21,457 nucleotides of DNA from DATBFX01 sp036558305 (GCA_036558305.1 DATBFX010000110.1:1-21457), one strand, 5' to 3'. Counted from the first letter of the stretch, positions 7,486-15,841 are shown. The notes: a model not told the origin generated them from the sequence alone. Made by a program: numbers and translations.

Positions 7486-7588
7486 ACGTCGGTGCCGTCC
7501 GATCTTTCGCCTTCCGCGTCAGCCGCTCAACCAGAGCATACTCCAATCCCAGCGCGTGCTCGACAAAGACGGGAGCTTCCCTGCGGTT

Positions 7589-8743
7589 TCAACGGGTATT
7601 GGCCATCCGGACCTCGTATCCCGACTGGAACGGGTAGCGCGCGAGGATCTCGTCGGTGATCTCCACACCGAGCCCCGGTGCTGTGGGTGGCTCGACCACG
7701 CCGTCGCGCATGACCAGCGGCTCGACGAGGAGTTCGTGACGCAACGGGTTTTGGATGGTCGGAAACTCGAACATGAAGCACGCGGCGTTCGCGAAGGCCG
7801 CGTGGAGGTTCGACATGATCGCCGGACCCGAGCCCCAGGCGTGAGGAACGACGCGAACCCCATGGGCGTCGGCTAGGTGCGCGATCCTGAGAAACTCGAG
7901 GATGCCGCCGGCGTGCGCCGCGTCGGGTTGGGCGATGTCGAGCCCGCCGCGGTCGAAAAAGTGCTTGAACTCGTGGATCGTCACCGAACTCTCGCCGCCC
8001 GCGATCGGCATCCGCGCCTTCGCCCGCACGGCGGCGTAGCCGTCGTAGTCGGAAGCCGCACACGGCTCCTCGAACCACGCGAGCGCGTAAGGGGCGAGCG
8101 CGTCGGCGACAGCGACGGCGTCCGCGGCGTGCCACGGATCGGGATTGTGTCCCTGGACCGCGTCGCACATGAGCATGAAATCGTCGCCAACCGTGCGGCG
8201 CGCCAGTTCGACCTTCGCCGTGTCCTTCCGCGGCCCGTGGCCGATGCGGAACTTGACGGCGCGGAAACCCGATTCGGCGTAGCCGTTCAGCTCGCGCTCG
8301 AAATCGGCCGGGGCTTGATCGAGTCCTCCCGAGGCGTAGACGGGGATGGATTGGTGCGCGAGGCCGCCGAGGAGGCGATGGACCGGGACGCCGAGCGCCT
8401 TGCCGTTGATGTCCCAGAGTGCCATCTCGATCGCGCTAAGGACGCTCACCGCCATGCCGTTGCGCCCCCAGAAGAGGCTGCCGGCGTAGAGGCGTTGCCA
8501 GAGACCGGTGATGTTGGCCGCGTCCTCGCCGACGGCGAGGGTCGCGAAGTGCTCGACGATCGTCTGGGCGGTCGAGGGCGCGAAGAGACCCCCATAGGTC
8601 TCGCCCAAACCCGTGATCCCTTCGTCGGTGTGAACGCGGACCATGGCCAGGTTGATCTTCGGGATGAACCCGCCCGACCAGGCCACGGCACCACCGCCGA
8701 ACGGCGCCGTCAGGAGAATCGGTTCGAGCGCAGTGATCTTCAT
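7589..8743 (-). CDS. Mandelate racemase/muconate lactonizing enzyme family protein (enolase superfamily), probable sugar-acid dehydratase or racemase
   Basis: The 384 residues comprise an N-terminal capping domain (1-125, with GITGLGETYGG and SAIEMALWDINGKALG) and a beta/alpha barrel. Metal ligands are D194 (MCDAVQGH), E226 (FEEP) and E251 (AGGES). The strand-2 base motif is K164-F-R166, where mandelate racemases have KxK. A His is present in VVPHAWGSG (H301) and an Asp in DIAQPD, as in members using a His-Asp dyad. Such enzymes take a proton from the carbon next to a carboxylate and commonly dehydrate or epimerise sugar acids. It is the last gene of the leftward operon, 9 bp after the aminotransferase stop. 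The exact substrate cannot be deduced. Confidence 0.9.
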   Translation of the reverse strand: MKITALEPILLTAPFGGGAVAWSGGFIPKINLAMVRVHTDEGITGLGETYGGLFAPSTAQTIVEHFATLAVGEDAANITGLWQRLYAGSLFWGRNGMAVSVLSAIEMALWDINGKALGVPVHRLLGGLAHQSIPVYASGGLDQAPADFERELNGYAESGFRAVKFRIGHGPRKDTAKVELARRTVGDDFMLMCDAVQGHNPDPWHAADAVAVADALAPYALAWFEEPCAASDYDGYAAVRAKARMPIAGGESSVTIHEFKHFFDRGGLDIAQPDAAHAGGILEFLRIAHLADAHGVRVVPHAWGSGPAIMSNLHAAFANAACFMFEFPTIQNPLRHELLVEPLVMRDGVVEPPTAPGLGVEITDEILARYPFQSGYEVRMANTR

Positions 8744-8752
8744 CGACTTGGT

Positions 8753-10084
8753 TTAGCCTTTCTTGCCGGTGGCGATCTCGCGCAGCGTGTCTTCCGCGGC
8801 CTGCAGCGTCCGCGCCACGTCCTCCGCGTCGTGGCTGGCGCTCAGGTGGTTCCGTTTCAGAGTCAACGGCAGCATGAAGACGCCCCGCTCTACCATACCG
8901 CGGTGGAAACGGACGTACCGGTCATGGTCGTTGTCGAGCAGATCGGTGTAAGAACGGACGGGACGGTTGAGTTCGACGAAGTAGACCACGAAGACCGAAC
9001 CGTAACCGCTGACCTGGGCCGGGATGCCGAGGCGGTCGACGATCTCGCACAAGCCCGACCGAAGCCGATCGCCGAGTTCAAACATCCGCTCGTAGACCTG
9101 GCCGTCCTCCAGGATCGCGATCGTTTCGAGCGCGGCGACGGTGCTCATCGGGTGCGCGTTGTAGGTGCCGGCGAAGAAGACGTTCCCGCCGGCGGTGGCG
9201 AAGCGCTCCATGATGTCGCGCCGGCCAGCGATCGCGGCGATCGGGTAGCCGTTGGCGATCGCTTTCCCCATCGTCGTCAGGTCGGGGGTGACGCCGCTGG
9301 ATGCCTGCATACCGCCAAGTCCGTGGCGGAACCCGGTGATGACCTCGTCGAAAATCAGGATCGCGTCGTGGTCGATCGTGATCCGGCGCAGCCCTTCGAG
9401 GAAACCCGGCTCGGGCAGCACACACCCGATGTTGTGTGGGATCGGTTCGAGGATGACGGCGGCGATCTCGCCCGGGTGTTGCTGGAAGAGGCGCTCGACA
9501 CCGTCGAGGTCATTGAAGTCGGCGATCAGCGTTTCGGCGACCGTCTCCGGGAGCATGCCGGCGGAACCGGGGTCGTGCCTCCCTATCGCCTCCCGCGGGG
9601 AGATCACGTTCATCAAGAGGTAGTCGTGGCCGCCGTGGAAACAGCCCTGGAACTTGACGATCTTCCGGCGCCCGGTGACGGCCCGCGAGACGCGGATGGC
9701 GTGGAAGGTTGCCTCCGTGCCGGTAACGCAGATGTGGACCAATTCGGCAGACGGAACGTGGTGGACGATCTTGGCCGCGAGGTCGATCTCCTGCGGGGTG
9801 GTGCCGACGCCGATGAGGTCGACCTCCTCCAGCGTTCGAAAGACCGCACGGTTGACCCGCTCGTGGCAATGCCCGAGCACGATCGCGCCGAAGGCGGCGT
9901 GGTAGTCGAGGTAGCTCTTGCCGTCGACGTCGTGGACGTAGGCACCGCGCGCACCGTCGAAGACGAGCGGCAGTCCAACCTGGCGAATGGTCGTGTTGAC
10001 GCCCCCCGGGGTGACGGCGATCGCTTCTGCGAACAGATCCGCCGCCGATCTCGGTTTCGCGACGAGAGTCATCGCCTTCGCCAT
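8753..10084 (-). CDS. Class III PLP-dependent aminotransferase, glutamate-1-semialdehyde aminomutase-like
   Basis: A 443-residue fold-type I enzyme. PLP-lysine is K274 in TTMGKAIANGYP, the ring-binding Asp is in LIFDEVITGFRHG, and the phosphate region is in TGTEATFHAIRVSRAVTGRRK with GCFHGGHD following. These spell the glutamate-1-semialdehyde aminomutase branch of class III (HemL-like). The genomic setting is catabolic, with no tetrapyrrole gene near, so I would not call it hemL. The start at 10084 (MAKAM) has GGGAGG 7 nt upstream; in-frame GTG and ATG codons at 10099 and 10090 overlap or crowd that site. It lies 29 bp after the amidohydrolase gene. It probably moves an amino group to or from a keto or aldehyde sugar-derived intermediate. 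Confidence 0.9.
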   Translation of the reverse strand: MAKAMTLVAKPRSAADLFAEAIAVTPGGVNTTIRQVGLPLVFDGARGAYVHDVDGKSYLDYHAAFGAIVLGHCHERVNRAVFRTLEEVDLIGVGTTPQEIDLAAKIVHHVPSAELVHICVTGTEATFHAIRVSRAVTGRRKIVKFQGCFHGGHDYLLMNVISPREAIGRHDPGSAGMLPETVAETLIADFNDLDGVERLFQQHPGEIAAVILEPIPHNIGCVLPEPGFLEGLRRITIDHDAILIFDEVITGFRHGLGGMQASSGVTPDLTTMGKAIANGYPIAAIAGRRDIMERFATAGGNVFFAGTYNAHPMSTVAALETIAILEDGQVYERMFELGDRLRSGLCEIVDRLGIPAQVSGYGSVFVVYFVELNRPVRSYTDLLDNDHDRYVRFHRGMVERGVFMLPLTLKRNHLSASHDAEDVARTLQAAEDTLREIATGKKG

Positions 10085-10113
10085 GCTCATTCCTCCCACG
10101 TGGACTTCAGTTG

Positions 10114-10962
10114 CTAGCGATCGAGACCGAGGACAGCCAGCGTGTCCCGCTCCAACATCGCCTCGATCACCTCCTCGGCGACGCGGGGACTGCGCGAGCC
10201 CTCGACCTGGTCATTCAGGGTGCGCAATCCGGCCACCGCCTCGGCGGGCGTCCAGAGCGGATAGTCGGAACCGAAGAGGAGTTTGTCGGTGATGCCCCAT
10301 TCCTGGCAGACGATCATCGCCTCATAGCCTTGCCATTGGCGGTGCCAGAGTCCGGAGACGTCGGCATAGACGTTCGGGTTCTTGCGCACAACGATCGCCG
10401 TGTCCCGCTGCCAAGGGTGGCCGACGTGGGCGATGATCATTTTGAGTCGCGGGAACTCGACGGCAACGTCGTCGAGCAAAAGCGGGTGGCTCAGGCGCAA
10501 ACGGCCGGACGCGACCGGCGTCGAGCCCATGTGCCAAAGGATCGGCAACCCCATCCGTTCGGCCATCGCGTAGAACGGTCCGAGACATTTGTCGCACGGG
10601 TCGAAGCCGGCGAGTACCGGGTAGAGCTTGATCCCCTTCAGCCCGAGTTCGTGCACGCCGCGCTCGACCTCCGCCAGCGCGTTCTCTTGGAGCGGGTCGA
10701 TCGCCAGAAAGCCGATGCGCCGGCCCGGGTCCTCGGCGACGAATGCCGCCACCTCATCGTTGGGAACATGCAGCCCTCCCTTCGGCGCCGAAATCCCGAA
10801 GACAATAGAGACGTCGCAGCCGGCCAGCGCCTTCTGGTACTCCTCCCGAGTATTCTTGGGCCAGGCGCCAACGCCGGTACCGATGGTCCATTTGGCATTG
10901 GCCGCGGCGGAGAAGTGCTCAGGTTGCACCCAGTGGGTGTGACAGTCGACCCGGATCGCCAT
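10114..10962 (-). CDS. Amidohydrolase-2 family metal-dependent hydrolase or decarboxylase
   Basis: The 282 residues form the TIM-barrel amidohydrolase-2 family, which includes aminocarboxymuconate-semialdehyde decarboxylase and lactonases. Visible ligands are D6-C-H8-T-H10-W at the start, K112 in LKGIKLYP, H144 in PILWHMGS, H179/H182 in IIAHVGHPW, and D233 in LLFGSDYPLW, which gives the full set for one divalent metal. In sugar pathways the family contributes lactonases; in aromatic pathways non-oxidative decarboxylases. It is the first gene of the leftward operon, with AGGGG before its ATG and an operator-bearing promoter 15 bp upstream. A lactonase role would fit an upstream dehydrogenase producing a lactone, but this is inference. 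Confidence 0.88.
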   Translation of the reverse strand: MAIRVDCHTHWVQPEHFSAAANAKWTIGTGVGAWPKNTREEYQKALAGCDVSIVFGISAPKGGLHVPNDEVAAFVAEDPGRRIGFLAIDPLQENALAEVERGVHELGLKGIKLYPVLAGFDPCDKCLGPFYAMAERMGLPILWHMGSTPVASGRLRLSHPLLLDDVAVEFPRLKMIIAHVGHPWQRDTAIVVRKNPNVYADVSGLWHRQWQGYEAMIVCQEWGITDKLLFGSDYPLWTPAEAVAGLRTLNDQVEGSRSPRVAEEVIEAMLERDTLAVLGLDR

Positions 10963-10977
10963 CGCATCCCCTCAAAA

Positions 10978-10996
10978 CATGAATCGCCGTTTCGTG
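10978..10996. promoter_or_regulatory. Operator copy 1: CATGAATC-GCC-GTTTCGTG
   Basis: One of three near-identical 19-bp imperfect palindromes in the window (others at 11109 and 19499). It lies 10 bp downstream of the -10 box of the leftward promoter, so a bound protein would block initiation. The arm pattern GAAAC-N3-GTTTC resembles IclR-family (KdgR-like) operators. Confidence 0.75.
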
Positions 10997-11006
10997 ATTT
11001 TTGATC

Positions 11007-11035
11007 AGTCTAGGCGGAACGGACCGCGCGGTCAA
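11007..11035 (-). promoter_or_regulatory. Sigma-70 type promoter of the leftward enzyme operon
   Basis: On the minus strand TTGACC (11035-11030), 17-bp spacer, TAGACT (11012-11007). Five of six bases match at -35 and four of six at -10. The start of transcription should fall near 11000, just ahead of operator copy 1. Confidence 0.65.
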
Positions 11036-11067
11036 GAGTCATCGGGCGACCGCGTGACCGCGGCGGA

Positions 11068-11096
11068 TTGACACGTTCTCCGGCGTCCCATATGCT
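11068..11096 (+). promoter_or_regulatory. Sigma-70 type promoter of the rightward enzyme operon
   Basis: TTGACA (11068-11073), 17-bp spacer, TATGCT (11091-11096): a perfect -35 and a 4-of-6 -10. It is back-to-back with the leftward promoter; the two -35 boxes are 32 bp apart. Confidence 0.7.
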
Positions 11097-11108
11097 CCCG
11101 ACGACAAA

Positions 11109-11127
11109 CATGAATCTCCGTTTCACG
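11109..11127. promoter_or_regulatory. Operator copy 2: CATGAATC-TCC-GTTTCACG
   Basis: Second copy of the shared palindrome, 12 bp downstream of the -10 box of the rightward promoter and 16 bp before the ATG at 11144. Same position relative to the promoter as the other two copies. Confidence 0.75.
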
Positions 11128-11143
11128 TTATGAGGGGGCAGGG

Positions 11144-12133
11144 ATGATCCGGGTCGGAATCGTCGGGTGCGGTCCGGTTGCACGATCTCACCACGCGCCG
11201 GGGCTGGCGGCGCTGGCGGACGTGCAAATCGTTGCCGTCTGCGACGTGGTCGAGGAGAACGCGCGGCAGCTCGGCGCCGTCTACGGCGCCACGGTCTTCA
11301 CCGACGTCGAACGCATGCTCGACGCGGTCGAACTCGACGTCGTCGATGTGGTCACCAGCGAGGGGCCGCGGCCGCCGTTGCTCTTGACCTGCCTCAAACG
11401 CGGGAAGCACGTCTTCACCGAGAAACCGTTGGCCGGGGCCGACGGCCAGTACCACATCCAGCCGAGCGACGTCCCGCAGCTCTACCCGATCGTCGAGGAG
11501 TGGCAGCGGCGGGGAACGAAGTTCGGCATCAATTTCAATCTGCGGCAGTCGGAGAACGTCAAGTGGTTGAAGCAGGCGGTCGACTCCGGCGAGCTGGGTA
11601 CGCCAGAGGCGATCGTGGCCGCGACCCACATGGGTTCGACCAACCACGTGATCGACCTGCTGCGGTGGGTCAACGGCGAGGTGGTCGAAGTGTCGGCCGC
11701 CGGCAAACCCTCCGGTCGCGAACCGACGCGGGCCGCCCACCTCACCTTTGCCAACGGCTCCGTGGGCACCTTCGTGAACTCCATGGTGACCGACCTCTTC
11801 TTCGAGGTGCAATACCTCGGCAGCGAAGGTCGCGCGGTCGCCAACAACATCTGCGGCACCTACGAGGTCCGGCCACGCGACGGCAAAGCCGGATGGGACA
11901 TCGAGTGGGCGCGGGTCTGGAAACCGAAATCGACCTCGTCCCAGACCTACTCGGGGCTCTTTGCCCAGTCCATTGCCCAATTCATCGAGAGCGTCAAGGG
12001 GAACGGCGACCCCCCCGCCACCGGGCTCGACGGCCTGCGCCACATGGAGATCGACGCTGCGATCACGGAATCGTTCGAGACCGGTCGTCGCGTGACGATC
12101 GAGCACTTTCGGCCGGCAGCCGGTAGCCGGTAG
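11144..12133 (+). CDS. Gfo/Idh/MocA family NAD(P)-dependent oxidoreductase, first gene of the rightward operon
   Basis: A 329-residue protein with an N-terminal Rossmann fold: GIVGCGPVA (dinucleotide loop, 5-13), AVCDVVEENA, then GKHVFTEKPLAG, where E93-K94-P95 is the family signature with the catalytic Lys. The C-terminal substrate domain has the expected NHVIDLLRWVNG helix. The segment before it is shorter than usual, and the Asp four residues before this His, present in most members (DxGxH), is missing (GSTNH), so the proton relay may differ. GGGG precedes the ATG by a few bases. The family oxidises hydroxyls of sugars, cyclitols and glycosides. Promoter and operator copy 2 lie directly upstream. 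Confidence 0.9.
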   Translation: MIRVGIVGCGPVARSHHAPGLAALADVQIVAVCDVVEENARQLGAVYGATVFTDVERMLDAVELDVVDVVTSEGPRPPLLLTCLKRGKHVFTEKPLAGADGQYHIQPSDVPQLYPIVEEWQRRGTKFGINFNLRQSENVKWLKQAVDSGELGTPEAIVAATHMGSTNHVIDLLRWVNGEVVEVSAAGKPSGREPTRAAHLTFANGSVGTFVNSMVTDLFFEVQYLGSEGRAVANNICGTYEVRPRDGKAGWDIEWARVWKPKSTSSQTYSGLFAQSIAQFIESVKGNGDPPATGLDGLRHMEIDAAITESFETGRRVTIEHFRPAAGSR

Positions 12134-12210
12134 GGGTACCGACCGCGGAGAGTGGTTGCCGTCCGCCTGTCCGTCTCGTTTGTCGGCCTCCGGCTCAAGA
12201 AAGGATATCC

Positions 12211-13089
12211 ATGGGCGTTCCATCGTTTGGCGTCGTCACCCACGCGGTTGGGCACGCGGAGATGCCGTTCGGGGTTTGTTTGCAGAAGTGCGCGGCGGCG
12301 ACGGCCGAACACATTCTCCTGCTGGCCAACCCTGCCGCGCCGCCGGTCCGCCCCGGGGTTGAGGCGACCTCGCACTACCCGAACATCCTCGACAGCGATC
12401 CGGCGGAGTTGCACCGGGTGATGGCCGCGGCCGGGTTGGGTATCGGCGGATTGCTGCCCTTCGTGGCCAACGACGTGTCGTCGGACGAGGCGGCCGAGGC
12501 GACCCGCGCCGCCTTTGCGCCGTGGGTCGAGGCGGCGAACCGGATCGGTTGCCACACGTTCTGCATCTCGGCACCGCGCCCGCCGCGCGACGAGGCGACG
12601 GGCGGACAACGGGAAGAGCAGCTGATTCGCCTCGGGAAGCTGATGGACGCACTCGTCGCCGCCAGCCCCGATCCCGCCTTCACGGTCACGGTCGACATCC
12701 ACCTCGGCACCCTCGTCGAGACGGTGGAGGACGCCCGCTTCCTCGTCGGAGCGGCGAAGGAGAAGCGGGCCGGGCTCCTCCTCAACATCGGGCACCTGAC
12801 GACCTGCCGGCAAGAGGGGTGGAAACTGATCGAGGAGCACGTCGACCGCATCCACACGGTCGGCTGGAAGGACCACTCGCTGGCCGAAGATCGTCCGAAC
12901 CCCGTCTACTCGATCGAGCTTGGGACCGGCGAGAGCCCGTTCGAAAAGTACATCCACGCGTTCAAGGCGACCGACGCGAGCCACGTGACGCACTTCGTCA
13001 ACGTCGAACACCCGCCGCTCGGCGACGAGGTGCCGACCCTCCAGCGCAGTTTCGCCTACCTCCGCAATCTCTGGCAGACCACCGACTGA
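12211..13089 (+). CDS. Xylose-isomerase-like TIM-barrel protein (sugar phosphate isomerase/epimerase family) with altered metal ligands
   Basis: A 292-residue single TIM barrel of the AP-endonuclease-2/xylose-isomerase-like group. Matching strands by position, the usual ligand quartet Glu, Asp, His, Glu appears here as D162 (VTVDIHLG), N192 (LLNIGHLTT), H215 with K220-D221-H222 (IHTVGWKDH), and E266 (FVNVEHPP). Two of the four ligands therefore look substituted, which is uncommon and may mean another metal, another reaction or no metal. AAGGA precedes the ATG. It is 77 bp after the first oxidoreductase and 22 bp before a second, canonical, TIM barrel. Relatives act as epimerases, keto-sugar isomerases or 3-keto-glycoside lyases. 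Confidence 0.85.
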   Translation: MGVPSFGVVTHAVGHAEMPFGVCLQKCAAATAEHILLLANPAAPPVRPGVEATSHYPNILDSDPAELHRVMAAAGLGIGGLLPFVANDVSSDEAAEATRAAFAPWVEAANRIGCHTFCISAPRPPRDEATGGQREEQLIRLGKLMDALVAASPDPAFTVTVDIHLGTLVETVEDARFLVGAAKEKRAGLLLNIGHLTTCRQEGWKLIEEHVDRIHTVGWKDHSLAEDRPNPVYSIELGTGESPFEKYIHAFKATDASHVTHFVNVEHPPLGDEVPTLQRSFAYLRNLWQTTD

Positions 13090-13111
13090 CGATACGACTG
13101 GGGGATGCGCG

Positions 13112-13984
13112 ATGAAGAAGGGGATCGTGATCCGCGCCTTTTCGGGGAATCCCGATTTCCTGGGGAGCGGCGGTTTTCTCTCCGGTCTCGACGATTTCAA
13201 GCGCTGTTTCGCCCGGGCGCGAGCGACCGGGTTCGACGGCGTGCAGCCGTTCCTCGAACCCGCGGGCCACTTTTCGCTCGAATCGTCCGACGCGGTCCTG
13301 CGCGCGGTCGCAAGCGCGGCGCGCGAGGCCGGCATCGCCATCCCCAGTCTCGAAATCGCGCCGTTCTCGTTCTCGTTCACGACGGACGACGAAGCGGAGC
13401 GGCGCCGCGCCATCTCGCACGTGTCGCGTTGCCTCGAGATCGCGGCGGCGATGGAAGTCGGCGGTGTCTTGACGATTCCGGGCTGGGTCGGCCTCCCCTG
13501 GGACCGCTCGGCGCCGACCGTGCGCTACGACATCGCCTACGCGCGGACGCGCGACGCCCTGCGGGAATTGGCGCCCGTCGCTGAGCGAGCCGGCGTGTCG
13601 GTGCTTCTGGAGAACATCTGGAACCGGTTTCTCCTGAGCCCGCTTGAGATGCGTGGGCTGCTCGACGACGTCGGCAGCCCGCGGGTGCGCGCGATCTTCG
13701 ACGTCGGCAACGTCGTCCTCTTCGGCTATCCGGAGCAGTGGATTCGGATTCTTGGTCCGCGCATCCAGGAGGTCCACCTCAAGGACTATCGGGCGGCGGT
13801 CGGCACGGTCGACGGCTTCGTCGATCTCCTCTCCGGTGACGTCGACTGGCCGGCGGTGATGGCCGCGCTGCGTGAGATCGGGTACGACGGGTTCCTGACC
13901 GCCGAGGTCTTCCCGCAGCCGCACGCGCCCGATCTCGTCGCCGAGCAAACCTCGCGGGCGATCGACGCCATGCTGGCGCTGTAG
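13112..13984 (+). CDS. Sugar phosphate isomerase/epimerase family TIM-barrel enzyme, canonical metal site
   Basis: A 290-residue TIM barrel with the complete metal-ligand set of the family: E167 (LLENIWN), D197 (AIFDVGN), H222 (EVHLKDY) and E265 (LTAEVFP). LSGDVDWPAVMAALREIGYDG before the last ligand is typical. Enzymes of this kind move a carbonyl or epimerise a carbon next to it in free or phosphorylated sugars, and some cleave oxidised glycosides. It is weakly similar in plan to the preceding gene but not a recent duplicate. It lies 10 bp before the second oxidoreductase and clearly shares its transcript. Confidence 0.9.
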   Translation: MKKGIVIRAFSGNPDFLGSGGFLSGLDDFKRCFARARATGFDGVQPFLEPAGHFSLESSDAVLRAVASAAREAGIAIPSLEIAPFSFSFTTDDEAERRRAISHVSRCLEIAAAMEVGGVLTIPGWVGLPWDRSAPTVRYDIAYARTRDALRELAPVAERAGVSVLLENIWNRFLLSPLEMRGLLDDVGSPRVRAIFDVGNVVLFGYPEQWIRILGPRIQEVHLKDYRAAVGTVDGFVDLLSGDVDWPAVMAALREIGYDGFLTAEVFPQPHAPDLVAEQTSRAIDAMLAL

Positions 13985-13994
13985 GAGGAGAGCA

Positions 13995-15050
13995 ATGTCC
14001 GCGTTTCGACTCGGCATCGTCGGCATCGGCGACATGGCGGGGGTGCACGCCGCGGCCGCCGGTCGGCTCGGCGTGGACTTGGCGGTCGCCGCGGGTGCCG
14101 ACCGCGCCAGGGCGAGTGCGCTGGCCGAATCGACCGGTGCGGCGCTCTACGAGAGCTACGACGCCCTCCTGGCAGATCCGGCCGTGACCGGTGTCGATCT
14201 CTGCGTGCCGAACGATCTCCACCGGCGGTTCGCCGAACGCGCGTTTGCCGCCGGCAAGCACGTCCTCTGCGAAAAGCCGATCGCGCTGACGCTCGACGAT
14301 GCCGACGCGATGATCGCCGGCGCCAAGGCGGCCGGCGTCACGCTGATGGTCGGGCACCTGATCCGCTTCTGGCCGGAGTACGCGCGCCTGCGCGAAGTCG
14401 TGCGGTCGGGCGAGTTAGGACGGATCGAATGGCTCAGCCTGCGCCGTCTGACCGGTGTCCTGAGCGCGACGACCGGGCGCGACGGCTGGCGGGCCAGTCC
14501 GACCCGCAGCGGGGGCGCCGCGCTCGACCTGCAGATCCACGATCTCGATTTCGCCTGCTGGCTCTTCGGGTCGCCGCGGACGGTCTACGCGCGGGGCGTG
14601 CGGTCCGCGAACGGGACGTGGGACCACCTGCTAACGTCGGTCGCCTTCGACGGGGTGGACGCGATGGTCGAGGCGAGCTTCCTGATGCAGAGCGCGCCGT
14701 TCGACATGGCCTTCCACCTGGTCGCCGAGCGCGGCGTGGTCACCTATCGCTATTCGCCGGCCGCGTTCGCTCTGCACGGACTGCACGGCGAGGGCGACCA
14801 GGGCGATTCCGACGAGCCCGAACCCTCGCTCATGCTCCACCGGGCCGGAGAGGAGTCGCAGGGGCTCTACACGCCCGATCGCGACTCGTTCGAAGCGGCA
14901 ATCGACGCCGAAATCGGCGAGTTCGTCGCCAGCGCCGGCGAGCACCGCCCACCGACCTGCACCGGCGACGACGCCCGGCTCTCCCTTGCCGTCTCCCTGG
15001 CCTCGCGCCAATCGTGCGAAACCGGGCAGATCGTGCGCGGACGGTTCTGA
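13995..15050 (+). CDS. Gfo/Idh/MocA family oxidoreductase, last gene of the rightward operon
   Basis: A 351-residue protein with the Rossmann loop GIVGIGDMAG (7-16), the signature GKHVLCEKPIAL (E93-K94-P95), and, unlike the first oxidoreductase of this operon, the full DLQIHDLDFACWLFG motif with both Asp and His of the catalytic relay. Start ATG with AGGAG 5 nt upstream. An acidic insertion (GEGDQGDSDEPEP) occurs before the last helices. Having two oxidoreductases around two TIM barrels suggests an oxidation, an isomerisation or cleavage, and a second redox step. The gene ends 3 bp from the end of the SDR gene running in the opposite direction. Confidence 0.92.
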   Translation: MSAFRLGIVGIGDMAGVHAAAAGRLGVDLAVAAGADRARASALAESTGAALYESYDALLADPAVTGVDLCVPNDLHRRFAERAFAAGKHVLCEKPIALTLDDADAMIAGAKAAGVTLMVGHLIRFWPEYARLREVVRSGELGRIEWLSLRRLTGVLSATTGRDGWRASPTRSGGAALDLQIHDLDFACWLFGSPRTVYARGVRSANGTWDHLLTSVAFDGVDAMVEASFLMQSAPFDMAFHLVAERGVVTYRYSPAAFALHGLHGEGDQGDSDEPEPSLMLHRAGEESQGLYTPDRDSFEAAIDAEIGEFVASAGEHRPPTCTGDDARLSLAVSLASRQSCETGQIVRGRF

Positions 15051-15053
15051 CCA

Positions 15054-15824
15054 TCAGTCCCCGCGGAGCGTCCCCGCCAGCGCGCCGCCGTCGACGAGGA
15101 TCGTGGCGCCGGTCACGTAGGTCGATTCGGACGACGCGAGGAAGATCGCCGCACCGGTGAGGTCGTCGGCGGTGCCGATCCGGCCGGCCGGGACGAGGCG
15201 AGACCAGTCGGCGTTCTCCAGCCAGCGCTGGATGTCGGGGTCGCGGACGATGTCGGTGTCGATCGTGCCGGGCGCGATCGCGTTGACGTTGATGCCGTAA
15301 CGCGCCAGTTCGACGGCCATCCCCTGCGTCAGCATCTTGTCGGCCGCCTTCGTCACGGCGTAGTGGACCTTTCGCTCGCCGGAGATTTCGGCCGAGATCG
15401 AGGTGACGTTGATGATCCGGCCGCCCGTGCCTTGGGCGATCATCTGCCGCGCCGCCGCCTGTCCGCAGAGGAAATAGCCGGTGACGTTGACGTCGAGCGT
15501 GCGCCGCCAGAGCGCCTCGTCGACCTCCATGAAGGGACGGAACTCGCAAAAGCCGGCGTTGTTGACGAGGATGTCGATGCGACCGAAGGTCTCGACGGTC
15601 TGCCGGAAGAGCGCGTCCACCGCGGCGGCATCGGCGACGTCGAGCGTCACCGGCAGCGCCCGACGCCCGGTTGCCACGACCTCGACGGCGACGGCGTCGA
15701 CACCGGAACGGCCGGCGACGACGACCTTGGCCCCTTCCCGCGCGTAGGCGAGGGCGATCGCCCGGCCGATCCCTTTCGGGCTGCCGGCCCCGGTCACGAT
15801 CGCAACGCGCTCCGCGAGGCGCAT
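15054..15824 (-). CDS. Short-chain dehydrogenase/reductase (classical SDR)
   Basis: At 256 residues it has the classical SDR length and motifs: TGAGSPKGIG (11-20, cofactor loop), LDVADAAAVD, NNAG (88-91), S142 in NVTSISAE, Y155 and K159 in HYAVTKA, then INVNAIAPGTIDTD and the ending VTGATILVDGG. It oxidises or reduces a secondary alcohol with NAD(P). It is the last gene of the transport operon, 17 bp after the second permease, with AGGAG at the permease stop. The two extra residues in TGAGSPKGIG (TGxxxxxGIG rather than TGxxxGIG) are a known minor variant. Confidence 0.93.
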   Translation of the reverse strand: MRLAERVAIVTGAGSPKGIGRAIALAYAREGAKVVVAGRSGVDAVAVEVVATGRRALPVTLDVADAAAVDALFRQTVETFGRIDILVNNAGFCEFRPFMEVDEALWRRTLDVNVTGYFLCGQAAARQMIAQGTGGRIINVTSISAEISGERKVHYAVTKAADKMLTQGMAVELARYGINVNAIAPGTIDTDIVRDPDIQRWLENADWSRLVPAGRIGTADDLTGAAIFLASSESTYVTGATILVDGGALAGTLRGD

Positions 15825-15841
15825 GGCCGTGTCGTCTGCTC

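Noticed and set aside
7486..7588. Possible autoregulatory operator at the IclR start
   Set aside because: GGTTTCAACGG near 7580 has only one arm of the palindrome; no second arm at the right spacing.
8753..10084. Naming the aminotransferase hemL
   Set aside because: The motifs fit the glutamate-1-semialdehyde aminomutase branch, but the operon is catabolic and operator-controlled, with no tetrapyrrole gene nearby.
7877..10117. Open plus-strand frame of about 746 codons
   Set aside because: It lies antisense to the enolase-superfamily and aminotransferase genes and is rich in Asp, Val, Arg and Gly, as expected from the reverse strand of high-GC genes; no motif.
11947..13413. Long minus-strand frame under the rightward operon
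   Set aside because: It is antisense to several well-supported genes and shows no family features.
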